Origin: Thermovenabulum sp049723235
Lineage (GTDB): Bacteria; Bacillota; Thermosediminibacteria; Thermosediminibacterales; Thermosediminibacteraceae
Reading direction: 5' to 3'
Assembly: GCF_049723235.1 (NCBI RefSeq)
Contig: NZ_JBNARB010000018.1
Span: 1-50,178 of the forward strand
Length of the DNA stretch: 50,178 nucleotides
Shown piece after piece: positions 40,694 to 49,591 of this stretch (the first letter of the stretch is position 1; each line of letters starts with the position of its first letter). The notes below the pieces were generated by a model. It ran no database searches and was not told the origin of the DNA. It saw only the letters and a list, made by a program, of their open reading frames with translations. The position numbers and the translations under genes were made by a program.

Positions 40694-42775
40694 ATGTTAA
40701 GAAAAATAATAAAGAGAGACGGCTCTTTACAGGATTTTGATAGAACAAAAATAGAAAATGCCATATTTAAAGCTGCAAGGGCCGTGGGAGGAAGCGACAG
40801 GAATCTGGCTGCCAGATTGACCGATGAAGTGATAAAAATTCTGGAAGATAGGTTTAAACAAAACATTCCTACGGTAGAAAACATTCAGGATGTGGTAGAA
40901 AAGGTTTTGATTGAAAACGGACATGCTAAAACTGCCAAGGCTTATATCCTGTATAGAAAACAGCACCAGGATATCAGGGAGTTTAAAAAACTGTTTTTGG
41001 ACATAGAGGAAACCGTAGACCAGTACATAGGAAGGGCTGACTGGAGGATCAACGAAAACAGCAATATGGGTTATTCCCTCCAGGGCCTTAATAACCACAT
41101 TTCCAGTGCCGTTATATCAAAATACTGGCTTAACAAAATTTACCCGGAAGAAGTAAGAAATGCCCATATTAATGGGGATTTTCATATACATGATTTAGGC
41201 CTTTTATCGGTTTACTGCTGCGGCTGGGATTTAAAGGACCTTCTCCTTTCCGGCTTTACCGGAGTAAAAGGAAAGGTTGCCAGTAAACCTCCCAAACACT
41301 TTCGATCAGCCCTGGGACAGGTGGTTAACTTTTTTTACACCCTGCAGGGAGAAGCAGCGGGGGCACAGGCATTAAGCAATTTTGATACTTACCTGGCACC
41401 TTTTATATACTACGATGGACTTACCTATAAAGAAGTAAAACAGGCGATACAGGAATTCATTTTTAATTTAAATGTTCCCACCCGGGTGGGATTTCAGACA
41501 CCCTTTGTGAATATTACCCTGGACCTTGTTCCGCCTGAAATAATTGCCCGGGAACCTGCCATAGTTGGTGGGCAGCCGATGGATAAAACCTACGGGGAAT
41601 TTCAAAAAGAAATGGACATGTTAAACCTGGCTTTTGCGGAAGTGATGATGGAAGGTGACGCAAATGGAAGGATCTTTACCTTCCCCATTCCCACTTATAA
41701 TATTACCAGGGAATTTGACTGGGATAACCCGGTAGTGGATAAAATAATGGAGATGACTGCCAAATACGGACTTCCCTATTTTTCAAATTTCATAAACAGC
41801 GATATGAAGCCCGAAGACGTCAGGTCCATGTGCTGCAGGTTAAGGCTGGACAACCGGGAGCTCAGAAAAAGGGGAGGGGGATTATTTGGGGCAAACCCCC
41901 TGACGGGGTCCATCGGAGTCGTAACTATAAACATGCCCAGGATAGGATTTATTTCCAGGAATGAAGGCGAGTTTTTTGGAAGGCTTGCTCATTTGATGGA
42001 TATCGCAAAAACAAGCCTTGAAGTAAAAAGAAAAGTACTTGAAAGGATGACCGAAGAAGGGCTTTATCCCTATGCAAAGTTCTATCTGAGGGATGTGTAC
42101 GAAAGGTTTGGCTCTTACTGGCAGAACCATTTCAATACCATCGGCCTTGTGGGTATGAACGAGGCATTGTTGAACTTCATGGGGTGCGGTATAGCCGAGC
42201 CGGAAGGCAGGGAATTCGCCCTGAAGGTTCTGGATTTTATGAGGGAAAGGCTCACAGAGTATCAGGAAGAAACGGGAATACTTTACAACCTTGAAGCTAC
42301 ACCGGCGGAAGGTGCATCCTATAGGCTCGCCAAAAAGGATAGAGAGATGTTCGGGGAAAGCATTATAACCTGTGGGGATAGAGAGCCTTATTATACCAAT
42401 TCCACCCAGCTTCCCGTGAATTACACCGATGATGTATTTGAGGCTTTGGACCACCAGGAGGAGCTTCAGATAAAGTATACGGGTGGAACGGTTTTTCATA
42501 TGTTTTTAGGTGAAAAAATTGATAAAGATTCCTGCAAAGCTTTGGTGAGAAAAATTGCAGAAAATTACAGGATTCCCTATTATACTTTAACCCCTACTTT
42601 TTCCGTTTGCGAAGACCACGGTTACATAACGGGAGAGCATTTTAGCTGTCCTTACTGTGCCAAGGAATGTGAAGTTTACAGCCGTGTTGTGGGTTATTAC
42701 AGGCCCGTGCAGTGCTGGAATAGCGGCAAACAGGCTGAATTTGCTGACAGGAAGGAATACAGGATATGGCAGTAG
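40694..42775 (+). CDS. nrdD: Anaerobic ribonucleoside-triphosphate reductase
   Basis: Class III glycyl-radical enzyme making deoxynucleotides without oxygen. The protein has 693 residues from the ATG at 40694 (GGGGGT upstream); the frame from 40646 adds 16 atypical residues. An N-terminal ATP-cone spans about 2-95 (IIKRDGSLQDFDRTKIENAI), giving allosteric control. The glycyl radical is probably Gly667 in RVVGYY. The C-terminal zinc site uses the cysteines of SVCEDHGY and CPYCAKEC. Presence of this enzyme supports an anaerobic life. nrdG overlaps its end by 10 bases. Confidence 0.96.
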   Translation: MLRKIIKRDGSLQDFDRTKIENAIFKAARAVGGSDRNLAARLTDEVIKILEDRFKQNIPTVENIQDVVEKVLIENGHAKTAKAYILYRKQHQDIREFKKLFLDIEETVDQYIGRADWRINENSNMGYSLQGLNNHISSAVISKYWLNKIYPEEVRNAHINGDFHIHDLGLLSVYCCGWDLKDLLLSGFTGVKGKVASKPPKHFRSALGQVVNFFYTLQGEAAGAQALSNFDTYLAPFIYYDGLTYKEVKQAIQEFIFNLNVPTRVGFQTPFVNITLDLVPPEIIAREPAIVGGQPMDKTYGEFQKEMDMLNLAFAEVMMEGDANGRIFTFPIPTYNITREFDWDNPVVDKIMEMTAKYGLPYFSNFINSDMKPEDVRSMCCRLRLDNRELRKRGGGLFGANPLTGSIGVVTINMPRIGFISRNEGEFFGRLAHLMDIAKTSLEVKRKVLERMTEEGLYPYAKFYLRDVYERFGSYWQNHFNTIGLVGMNEALLNFMGCGIAEPEGREFALKVLDFMRERLTEYQEETGILYNLEATPAEGASYRLAKKDREMFGESIITCGDREPYYTNSTQLPVNYTDDVFEALDHQEELQIKYTGGTVFHMFLGEKIDKDSCKALVRKIAENYRIPYYTLTPTFSVCEDHGYITGEHFSCPYCAKECEVYSRVVGYYRPVQCWNSGKQAEFADRKEYRIWQ

Positions 42776-43464
42776 TTTACGATTTTATGCCCGTAACCCT
42801 TGCGGATTATCCGGGATTGGTGGCGTCGACGGTTTTTGTGGCGGGGTGCAATTTTCATTGCCCCTACTGCCACAATTCTTTTTTAATCGATTTTTTACCA
42901 TCTGACAGGGCCAAGGAAGATGAGTTTTTTTCATATCTTGAAAAAAGGAAAAAAATGATTGATGGAGTTGTGGTTACGGGAGGAGAGCCCACGCTGAATC
43001 CAGGGCTCAAGGAATTCATATTAAAAATAAAGGTAATGGGATATAAGGTAAAGCTGGACACCAACGGCTCGAAACCAGAAGTTTTAGAAGACCTTATAAA
43101 AGATGATTTGTTGGACTACATTGCAATGGACATAAAAGCGCCGGAAAATAAATACTGGATTTTTACTTCAAATGCCAGGGAAGTAATGAGAGATATTAAA
43201 AGGAGTATCGAGATTACAAAAAAAAGCGGTGTTATTTATGAATTCAGGACTACGGTTCATCCAGGGTTATTGAATATTGAGGATTTTAAAAATATGATGG
43301 ATTTATTAAAGGGTGCAGAACGCTATGTCCTTCAAGCCTACAGGTTTTCCGAACAGGTGCTGGATGCGGAATTTTGCGGGAAAGAACCGGTTAAAAAGGA
43401 ATATCTAATGGAAATAAAAGAGCTGCTGGCAGAACATATAAAAATTATTGAAATAAGGATTTGA
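42766..43464 (+). CDS. nrdG: Anaerobic RNR activating radical-SAM protein
   Basis: Radical-SAM activase that installs the glycyl radical in NrdD. The 232-residue protein has the Cx3Cx2C cluster motif CNFHCPYC at about 28-35 and the glycine-rich VVTGGEPTLNPGL segment. At 232 residues it belongs to the longer NrdG-like type common in Clostridia and Archaea rather than the short E. coli form. The start overlaps the end of nrdD, implying coupled synthesis. Confidence 0.93.
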   Translation: MAVVYDFMPVTLADYPGLVASTVFVAGCNFHCPYCHNSFLIDFLPSDRAKEDEFFSYLEKRKKMIDGVVVTGGEPTLNPGLKEFILKIKVMGYKVKLDTNGSKPEVLEDLIKDDLLDYIAMDIKAPENKYWIFTSNAREVMRDIKRSIEITKKSGVIYEFRTTVHPGLLNIEDFKNMMDLLKGAERYVLQAYRFSEQVLDAEFCGKEPVKKEYLMEIKELLAEHIKIIEIRI

Positions 43465-43475
43465 AAGGGATTTTT

Positions 43476-44057
43476 ATGAAATTTTCCTGCGTGATATTAA
43501 ATGGAGGAAATTCAAGAAGATTAGGAGTGGAAAATAAAGGACTTTTAAAGATTAAAGAAAAAACTTTAATAGAAATAGTATATGAAGTGGTGAAGCCTTT
43601 ATTTGAAGAGGTATTGATAATCACCAATTCTCCCGGGGGAATAAAATCCCTCGGGCTTAAGGCAAAAATATTCCAGGATGAAATTACAGGGTTTGGCCCT
43701 TTAGGGGGTATATACACCGGGTTAAAAAAAATTTCAACGGAAAAAGCATTTTTTGTTGCTTGCGATATGCCCTTAATTGATGAAAGATTGATCCGCAATA
43801 TGTCCCGGGAAGCTTTATATCACGATGCGGTATGCCCAGCTTATGAGGAGTTTATAGAGCCCCTGCATGCTTTTTACGGGATAAGGTGTATAGAGGCAAT
43901 AGAGAGTATCCTGGCAATGAAGAAAAGCATGAAGGTCAGGGAAATTTATAATTACGTAAATACCTTATTTTATAAAGTTTCAGAGAAGGATTTTAAGACA
44001 TTTTTTAATATCAATTCCTGGGAGGATTTTAAAAAAGCTGAAAGCATGATGGTGTAA
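43476..44057 (+). CDS. mobA: Molybdenum cofactor guanylyltransferase (MobA-like)
   Basis: A 193-residue nucleotidyltransferase expected to attach GMP to molybdopterin. The GTP-binding signature is ILNGGNSRRLGVENKGLL at about 7-24, and VACDMPLID supplies the metal-binding aspartate. The start is ATG 43476, with GAAAGGGA at 43463-43470; the earlier TTG overlaps nrdG. No other cofactor genes are adjacent, so a related sugar-phosphate nucleotidyltransferase cannot be wholly ruled out. Confidence 0.8.
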   Translation: MKFSCVILNGGNSRRLGVENKGLLKIKEKTLIEIVYEVVKPLFEEVLIITNSPGGIKSLGLKAKIFQDEITGFGPLGGIYTGLKKISTEKAFFVACDMPLIDERLIRNMSREALYHDAVCPAYEEFIEPLHAFYGIRCIEAIESILAMKKSMKVREIYNYVNTLFYKVSEKDFKTFFNINSWEDFKKAESMMV

Positions 44058-44069
44058 GGGGGAATAATT

Positions 44070-45209
44070 TTGGAACTTTTAGAGCTTGCCGTAATACTTG
44101 CAGCAGCAAGAATAGGTGGGTATTTAGCTTCAAGATTTAATCAGTCCAATGTATTGGGGCAGATAATAGCTGGAATTATTATCGGTCCCTCGATTTTAAA
44201 TATTGTACATTCCTCGGACGGACTGGAATTTCTTGCTCAGATCGGTGTTCTGCTTTTAATGTTTCTTGCAGGACTGGAAACCGATACTGAGGAGCTTCTT
44301 TCTTCCGGTATTTCATCCACCACCATAGCGGTGGGAGGGGTAGTATTGCCCTTCCTGTTGGGCACATATGTTGCCCTTTTTATGAAAGCGAGTTTAAAAG
44401 AAGCCCTGTTTCTCGGTACAATTCTTACCGCTACTTCGGTAAGCATTACCGTTCAAACCCTCAGGGAAATGAATAAATTGAATTCCCGGGAAGGAATTAC
44501 AATTATGGCTGCAGCGGTAATTGATGACGTTCTGGGTATTTTAATATTAACTGGGGTTACAAGCTTTATAACGGGGAAGGGTAATCTGGTAGAAGTTATT
44601 GTCAAGATATTAATTTTTGCTCTTGCAGTGGTAATAACGGGTTTTTTAATATTAAAATTTCAAAGGAACTTTTATAATTTAATGAGCGGAACAAGGAGCG
44701 CTACGGCTGCTCTTGTCTTTTGCTTTTTATTATCTTTTTTTGCCGAGGAAGTGGAAATAGCTGCAATTACAGGCGCGTATTTAGCAGGAGTTTTACTTTC
44801 CAATACCCTTTACAAAGAAAAAATTATAAAGCAGATAGAATCTCCGGCCTTTTTGTTTTTTACCCCGGTTTTTTTCACCAATATCGGCTTGAAAGCTGAT
44901 ATAAAAACAATGGTGTCCGGTATAGCCTTCAGCTTGGCTATTATTCTGGTAGCGGTTCTTGGCAAAATAATTGGGTGCGGTTTGATTTCAAAGCTATTTA
45001 AATTTAACTGGAGAGAATCCTTAGCGGTTGGTATGGGTATGGTTCCCCGCGGGGAAGTAGCTTTAATTATAGTGGATTTGGGTTTGAAAAAAGGTATAGT
45101 ATCCCACAGGGTATTTGCCACATCGGTCCTGATGGTACTTTTTACTACCATAATTCCTCCGCTGTTTTTGAAAAGCATTTTTAAAGAGGAAGCAGGGGCT
45201 CTCAAATGA
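44070..45209 (+). CDS. CPA2-family cation/proton antiporter
   Basis: A 379-residue membrane protein with about 12-13 helices, related to NapA/KefB-type Na+(K+)/H+ antiporters. Residues AAAVIDDVLGILIL contain the paired Asp-Asp motif of electrogenic CPA2 carriers. QSNVLGQIIAGIIIGPS and VLLLMFLAGLETD are typical. The cytoplasmic nucleotide-binding (TrkA-N) domain of KefB is missing. Start is TTG. The following gene encodes a PII-like protein that may replace that regulatory part. Confidence 0.88.
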   Translation: MELLELAVILAAARIGGYLASRFNQSNVLGQIIAGIIIGPSILNIVHSSDGLEFLAQIGVLLLMFLAGLETDTEELLSSGISSTTIAVGGVVLPFLLGTYVALFMKASLKEALFLGTILTATSVSITVQTLREMNKLNSREGITIMAAAVIDDVLGILILTGVTSFITGKGNLVEVIVKILIFALAVVITGFLILKFQRNFYNLMSGTRSATAALVFCFLLSFFAEEVEIAAITGAYLAGVLLSNTLYKEKIIKQIESPAFLFFTPVFFTNIGLKADIKTMVSGIAFSLAIILVAVLGKIIGCGLISKLFKFNWRESLAVGMGMVPRGEVALIIVDLGLKKGIVSHRVFATSVLMVLFTTIIPPLFLKSIFKEEAGALK

Positions 45210-45231
45210 ATTTTTTACGGGGGTGTAAGGA

Positions 45232-45597
45232 ATGTATCTTTTTGTGATAATATTAAATAAGCCGGAAAAATTAATGAAGGTTTTGGATGTGATGAAAAAA
45301 AACGGTTCAAAAGGGGCAACGGTAATAGATTCAATTGGTGCAGGGGAAATCATGAAAAAGCATGAAGAAGATCTACCCATGATAGCCAGCATAAAGCGGT
45401 TAAAGGAGGAGGGTTTTTACACCAATAAGACCATTTTATCTGTGGTAGAAGATATAAAAACCCTTCAAAAAATTGCTCAGGCTATAGAGGATGAGGTGGG
45501 GAACTTCTCGGATAAGACCATGGGAATTATGTTTTCCATGCCCTTGAATATGGTGAGAGGCGGGAAAATTGGAAGGTTTGATAGGGTATTTGAATAA
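45232..45597 (+). CDS. PII-like signal-transduction protein
   Basis: A 121-residue protein with a ferredoxin-like beta-alpha-beta fold expected from MYLFVIILNKPEKLMKVLDV and the late SDKTMGIMFSMPLNMVRGGK segment. It lacks a clear T-loop tyrosine of classical GlnB, so it is a PII-like rather than nitrogen PII protein. It follows the antiporter gene by 22 bases. PII-like proteins beside transporters usually bind the transporter in response to a nucleotide. The ATG has GGGGGTGTAAGG upstream. Confidence 0.65.
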   Translation: MYLFVIILNKPEKLMKVLDVMKKNGSKGATVIDSIGAGEIMKKHEEDLPMIASIKRLKEEGFYTNKTILSVVEDIKTLQKIAQAIEDEVGNFSDKTMGIMFSMPLNMVRGGKIGRFDRVFE

Positions 45598-45627
45598 CGG
45601 TCAAAAATTTAAAAGGAGGCAGAGGAA

Positions 45628-46392
45628 TTGACGGAAGGTTTGAGCAACCTCAGGCTAATAGTTGATGATAATGGATTTAAAAAGGTCGCGGATATTTCTA
45701 AGGATAAAAAAATTGGTATGCCAAACGGTCATTTAGACCCGGAATTTTTAAGGAATTTGACTCCCGGCAGCTCCTTTGAATTTAATGGCAGAAAATTCTA
45801 CGTCTTTGAATGCGGTATTTTTGATTATGTGATGTATAAACTCAAGAGGCAAACCCAGATTGTTTACCCAAAGGAAGGATATTATATAATGATGAAATTG
45901 GATATCGGTCCGGGGAAAAAGGTTGGAGAAGCGGGTACCGGATCGGGTGCATTTACGGTATGCCTATCGAAAGCGGTAGGTCCTGAGGGAAAGGTGTACA
46001 CCTACGAACAGAGGGAAGAATTCTATAATCTGGCCATGAGGAATTATAATGAAGGAAAAGTTTTCGACAATGTGGTTTTTTACAACAGGTCCATTAATGA
46101 AGGAATAGAAGAAAGGGATCTGGATGCCTTTTTCTTAGATGTGAGAGAGCCATGGGAGGTATTAGAAAAGGTAAGGGAAGCTTTAAAACCCTCCGGGAAC
46201 CTGGGTATTATAGTACCTACCGTAAATCAGGTGAGTGAAACCATGAAAAGTTTAATTAACAATAATTTTTACATTGATGAAGCGGTGGAAATAATGACCC
46301 GCAGGTTCAAAATAAATCCGGAGAGGCTTCGCCCTGAAGATATGATGATAGGGCACACGGGTTACCTTATTTTTGCAAAAAAAATGATTTAA
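45628..46392 (+). CDS. trmI: tRNA (adenine-N1)-methyltransferase TrmI
   Basis: A 254-residue SAM-dependent methyltransferase making m1A in the T-loop of tRNA (position 58). SAM motif I is VGEAGTGSGAFTVCLSKAVG, the acidic motif is YTYEQRE, LDVREPWEVL matches the LDxPxPW catalytic region, and RPEDMMIGHTGYLIFAKK is the family C-terminus. m1A58 supports tRNA stability at high temperature in Thermus, which agrees with a thermophile. TTG start after AAAAGGAGG. Confidence 0.9.
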   Translation: MTEGLSNLRLIVDDNGFKKVADISKDKKIGMPNGHLDPEFLRNLTPGSSFEFNGRKFYVFECGIFDYVMYKLKRQTQIVYPKEGYYIMMKLDIGPGKKVGEAGTGSGAFTVCLSKAVGPEGKVYTYEQREEFYNLAMRNYNEGKVFDNVVFYNRSINEGIEERDLDAFFLDVREPWEVLEKVREALKPSGNLGIIVPTVNQVSETMKSLINNNFYIDEAVEIMTRRFKINPERLRPEDMMIGHTGYLIFAKKMI

Positions 46393-46399
46393 AAATATA

Positions 46400-46425
46400 C
46401 CTTGCCGAGAACGGCAGGGTTTTTT
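46400..46425 (+). terminator. Terminator after trmI
   Basis: An eight-base stem with one G-T pair (46400-46407 with 46412-46419) has a four-base loop and six T. Confidence 0.88.
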
Positions 46426-46474
46426 CTTTTATATTTGAACAGGATATTTAATATTACACGATATTTAATACACA

Positions 46475-46503
46475 TTGATATATTTTTAACAATAAGATAT
46501 AAT
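46475..46503 (+). promoter_or_regulatory. Promoter of the formate/nitrite-transporter gene
   Basis: TTGATA (46475-46480) and TATAAT (46498-46503) are spaced by 17 bases, followed by AAAGGAGG at 46532-46539 and the ATG at 46546. Confidence 0.75.
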
Positions 46504-46545
46504 TAAAATAGAAAATGTTAATATTTTCACAAAAGGAGGTATTCC

Positions 46546-47343
46546 ATGGAAAAAAATTTTTTAACACCTGAAGAAACGGCAAAGGTTTTGATAGAAGTCA
46601 GCAGGAAAAAAAGCAAAATGTCAGTTGTGAATATGATTTTATTAGGGATTTTTGCCGGAATTTACATAGGCCTCGGAGCTCAGGGGAGCATTACGGTGAT
46701 GCAGACGCTAAGAAATATTGATACGGGACTCATGAGATTTATGGGGGCGGTAGTTTTCCCGGTGGGACTCATGATGGTGGTTTTATGCGGAGCTGAGCTT
46801 TTTACCGGAAATAACCTTATGGTAATAGGCCTTTTGGATAAAAAAATTAGTTTTAAAGATTTATTAAGAAACTGGTTTGCGGTGTATTTTGCAAATTTCA
46901 TTGGCTCGGTGTTATTAGCAATAATAATGGTAAAGAGCGGAATATTAAATTCAAAAATGATAGAGACTGCGATCGGAATTGCTTCCGGTAAGATGTCCCT
47001 GAGCTACTCCCAGGCAATTTTAAGAGGAACGCTTTGTAATTTCCTGGTAGTTGTTGCTGTATGGATGTCAACGGCTGCAAGAGATGTGGTTTCAAAAATA
47101 TTTTCCTGCTTATTTCCTATAATGCTATTTGTACTATCCGGATATGAACACAGTATAGCAAATATGTATTTTATTCCCCTTGCTAAATTTTTGGGCTTTT
47201 CCGTTAGCTGGTGGGAAATTTTTTTAAAAAATCTTTTACCCGTTACGCTCGGTAATTTAATCGGTGGCGCCATAATGGTTCCGTTTGTATATTATTATTG
47301 TTATATCAATGAAAACCGAAAAAACGATTTTAAAACCGCTTAA
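46546..47343 (+). CDS. Formate/nitrite transporter family channel
   Basis: A 265-residue protein of the FNT family (FocA, NirC, HSC), pentameric channels for small monovalent acids. Six membrane helices are visible. GAELFTGNNLM, RGTLCNFLVVVAVWMSTAAR and GYEHSIANMYFIP are the conserved FNT elements, including the central histidine of EHSIANM. Substrate is open: formate, nitrite or hydrosulfide are possible, and no linked enzyme gene decides. Confidence 0.9.
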   Translation: MEKNFLTPEETAKVLIEVSRKKSKMSVVNMILLGIFAGIYIGLGAQGSITVMQTLRNIDTGLMRFMGAVVFPVGLMMVVLCGAELFTGNNLMVIGLLDKKISFKDLLRNWFAVYFANFIGSVLLAIIMVKSGILNSKMIETAIGIASGKMSLSYSQAILRGTLCNFLVVVAVWMSTAARDVVSKIFSCLFPIMLFVLSGYEHSIANMYFIPLAKFLGFSVSWWEIFLKNLLPVTLGNLIGGAIMVPFVYYYCYINENRKNDFKTA

Positions 47344-47358
47344 AAGGCGGTTTTTTTT
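47332..47358 (+). terminator. Terminator after the FNT gene
   Basis: An eight-base stem (47332-47339 with 47347-47354) has a seven-base loop and continues into a T run. It overlaps the stop codon of the gene. Confidence 0.85.
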
Positions 47359-47441
47359 ATTTTTATATTGCTTTAGTTTATATAGTTTTATTTTCAAAAT
47401 TTTATTCAAATGATAAAATAAAAGAAAAAAGGGGTGTTTTG

Positions 47442-48032
47442 ATGCTAAAATACATCGTATTTGCTCTTCTAAGTTATTTATTTGGTTCCATTTCCTTTGC
47501 GTATATCATATGTAAAAAGTATTACGGTATTGATATAAGAAAATACGGAAGCGGTAACCCCGGAACCACCAATGTTTTAAGGACAGTAGGGACAAGGGCG
47601 GCAGCTTTAGTTTATATTGCGGATTTTTTAAAGGGTTTCCTTGCGGTAATGATAGGCAGGTTATTTGGAGGGCCGATTTTTGGGGTTTTTTGCGGGCTTT
47701 TTGCAATTATAGGGCATGATTTTTCTTTATTCTTAGGTTTTAACGGGGGTAAGGGTATTGCTACCAGTATGGGGGTAGGGTTTGCCGTATCGCCCCTTGC
47801 GGCTCTTTTGTCCACATTGGCAGGAGTAGCGGTAATATTTTTAACCCGTTATGTATCCCTGGGGTCTATAACCGGCATAACCCTTTTTCCAATTTTTCTT
47901 GGCATTTTGGGATATAAAAATTTATACATTTTTTACGCCCTTATAATGGCAATAATTGCTGTATACCGGCACAAAAGCAACATTAAAAGGCTTCTGGAAG
48001 GAAAGGAAAATAAGCTGGGACAAAAAAATTAA
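47442..48032 (+). CDS. plsY: Acyl-phosphate:glycerol-3-phosphate acyltransferase PlsY
   Basis: Membrane enzyme making lysophosphatidate from acyl-phosphate, the first step of phospholipid synthesis. The 196-residue protein has about five membrane helices. The three PlsY motifs are present: GSGNPGTTNVLRTVG, GHDFSLFLGFNGGKGIATSMG in two parts, and the C-terminal YRHKSNIKRLLEGKENK. The ATG at 47442 with GGGGTG at 47431-47436 is preferred over the TTG three bases earlier. Confidence 0.95.
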   Translation: MLKYIVFALLSYLFGSISFAYIICKKYYGIDIRKYGSGNPGTTNVLRTVGTRAAALVYIADFLKGFLAVMIGRLFGGPIFGVFCGLFAIIGHDFSLFLGFNGGKGIATSMGVGFAVSPLAALLSTLAGVAVIFLTRYVSLGSITGITLFPIFLGILGYKNLYIFYALIMAIIAVYRHKSNIKRLLEGKENKLGQKN

Positions 48033-48052
48033 TAATATGTTTCAGTTATAGA

Positions 48053-48091
48053 TAAAAGAGGAAGCAGGTAAAAACCTGCTTCCTCTTTTAT
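48053..48091. terminator. Strong bidirectional terminator between plsY and the flavin-domain gene
   Basis: A 17-base perfect stem (48053-48069 with 48074-48090) with a four-base loop separates the convergent genes. A/T tracts flank both sides and can act as U tracts on either strand. Confidence 0.85.
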
Positions 48092-48100
48092 ACTAATAAA

Positions 48101-49591
48101 TTATTTTGCTGCTTTAGCGGCTTCAACGATAGCGGCGATGTAGCCGTAAGTGTCTTCAAGGGTAGCGCCGGTTATCGCATCCACATGTTCTTTTACTTCT
48201 TCCTTTGTACTTGCTGATAATTGAGAAGAAAGTTCTACTATTGTTTTACCTTTTACGTAATCTACAATGCTGGTGAAGTTTTCAACGACTGTTCTGGTAG
48301 CTCCACCTCTTGTCTTCATGTTATTGCTGTAGTAATCGGCGTTGGTGAGCTTGGAGCCGAGGACATAACCCTGCGGATAGTTCTTGCCGAAATCTCCGTC
48401 GGAGTTGGGAACGCCTTTTGCTGAGGCAGCGGGCATGAACTGATAATCGTCAAAGATAGCAGCAACGATCTTGTCACCGAGTACTACTGCAGAAGCCATT
48501 GTGAAGCATTTTGTACCGTGGGCTGCATAGTCCACCTTACCAATCTTGAGGTTGGGGAGGTCTTTTACGTTAACTTTTATTGCTTTATCGTCGCTGGCAG
48601 CTTTTGCAACCTTTGCGGCTTCAACGATAGCAGTGATATAGCCGTGAGTATCTTCTAAGGTTGCGCCGGTTACCGCATCAACAGCTTCTTTCATTTCTTC
48701 TTTTGTTTTTGCAGCAAGCTGGGCTTCCAGTTCTGCTATAGTCTTGCCTTTTACGTAATTGATTATTCCTGAGAAGTTTTCAACAACAGTTCTGGTGGCT
48801 CCGCCTCTTGTTTTCATGTTATTGGTGTAGTAATCGGCATTGGTGAGCTTGGAGCCGAGGACATAACCCTGCGGATAGTTCTTGCCGAAGTCTCCGTCGG
48901 AGTTGGGAACGCCTTTTGCTGAGGCAGCGGGCATGAACTGATAATCATCTATGTAGGCTGCAACAATCTTATCCCCTGCTACTGCTGCGATAGCTACTGT
49001 GAAGCATTTTGTGCCGTGAGCTGCATAATCAACTTTTCCGATTTTAACTGCAATGGTTTCTTCTTTAACTACCGGCTTTTCAGCAGGCTTTTGCTCTGCA
49101 GGTTTTGCAGCAACTACAGGTCCTGCAGCAGGTACGAGTTTTGCAAGGGTCTTAGGACCTACTATTCCATCAACCTTTAGATTATTTTTCTTCTGAAAAT
49201 CCTGTACCGCTGCAAGGGTTTTTGGACCGAAGATGCCGTCTACCTTCAATTTGTAGCCCAGTTTATTCAGCATTGTCTGAAGGAGTTTTACATCTTCGCC
49301 GTAGGAATGTAATGCAAGAAGACGTTTAATTTCTTTTACTGTGACTGCTGTAGTAGTAGCTGCTGGAGTAGTTGTAACCTTAGTTTCAGCAGGCTTTTCA
49401 GTAGTGGTCTGAGGTTGTGTTTTGGGTTGGGCCGGCTGAGCCGGGGTCTGGTTTTGCTCGGTGGTATTTCCCGAACCGGTAGCTGCGGATACTGCATCTA
49501 CCTTAAAGAATTTTACGCCCTGTACCGGTGCTGCAACCGAGAAGATTAAAGCGATGATTAGTGAAAATACTAAGAATTTAGCCCTGTACAT
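48101..49591 (-). CDS. Secreted peptidoglycan-binding protein with two FMN-binding repeats (PplA-like)
   Basis: A 496-residue exported protein. A signal peptide spans about 1-24, then a Thr/Pro/Gln-rich linker to 84. One PG_binding_1 domain spans about 93-153 (VDGIFGPKTLAAVQDFQKK), and two tandem repeats span about 183-330 and 348-496. Each repeat ends with an ApbE flavinylation motif, DAVTGAT (Thr311) and DAITGAT (Thr477), so FMN should be attached covalently. Two such domains recall Listeria PplA, an extracellular electron-transfer protein, although that one is a lipoprotein. No sortase or lipobox is seen, so wall retention would be by the peptidoglycan-binding domain. AAAGGGGGT precedes the ATG. 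Confidence 0.8.
   Translation of the reverse strand: MYRAKFLVFSLIIALIFSVAAPVQGVKFFKVDAVSAATGSGNTTEQNQTPAQPAQPKTQPQTTTEKPAETKVTTTPAATTTAVTVKEIKRLLALHSYGEDVKLLQTMLNKLGYKLKVDGIFGPKTLAAVQDFQKKNNLKVDGIVGPKTLAKLVPAAGPVVAAKPAEQKPAEKPVVKEETIAVKIGKVDYAAHGTKCFTVAIAAVAGDKIVAAYIDDYQFMPAASAKGVPNSDGDFGKNYPQGYVLGSKLTNADYYTNNMKTRGGATRTVVENFSGIINYVKGKTIAELEAQLAAKTKEEMKEAVDAVTGATLEDTHGYITAIVEAAKVAKAASDDKAIKVNVKDLPNLKIGKVDYAAHGTKCFTMASAVVLGDKIVAAIFDDYQFMPAASAKGVPNSDGDFGKNYPQGYVLGSKLTNADYYSNNMKTRGGATRTVVENFTSIVDYVKGKTIVELSSQLSASTKEEVKEHVDAITGATLEDTYGYIAAIVEAAKAAK
48342..48448. repeat. Direct repeat copy A (flavin-domain duplication)
   Basis: This 107-base stretch equals 48840-48946 with one mismatch seen. The 498-base offset is exactly 166 codons, the period of the protein repeat. 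Flanking parts of the two repeats differ much more. Confidence 0.9.
48840..48946. repeat. Direct repeat copy B (flavin-domain duplication)
   Basis: Partner of the copy at 48342-48448. The encoded segment (residues about 216-252 in the first repeat) includes the DYQFMPAASAKGVPNSDG motif. Confidence 0.9.
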
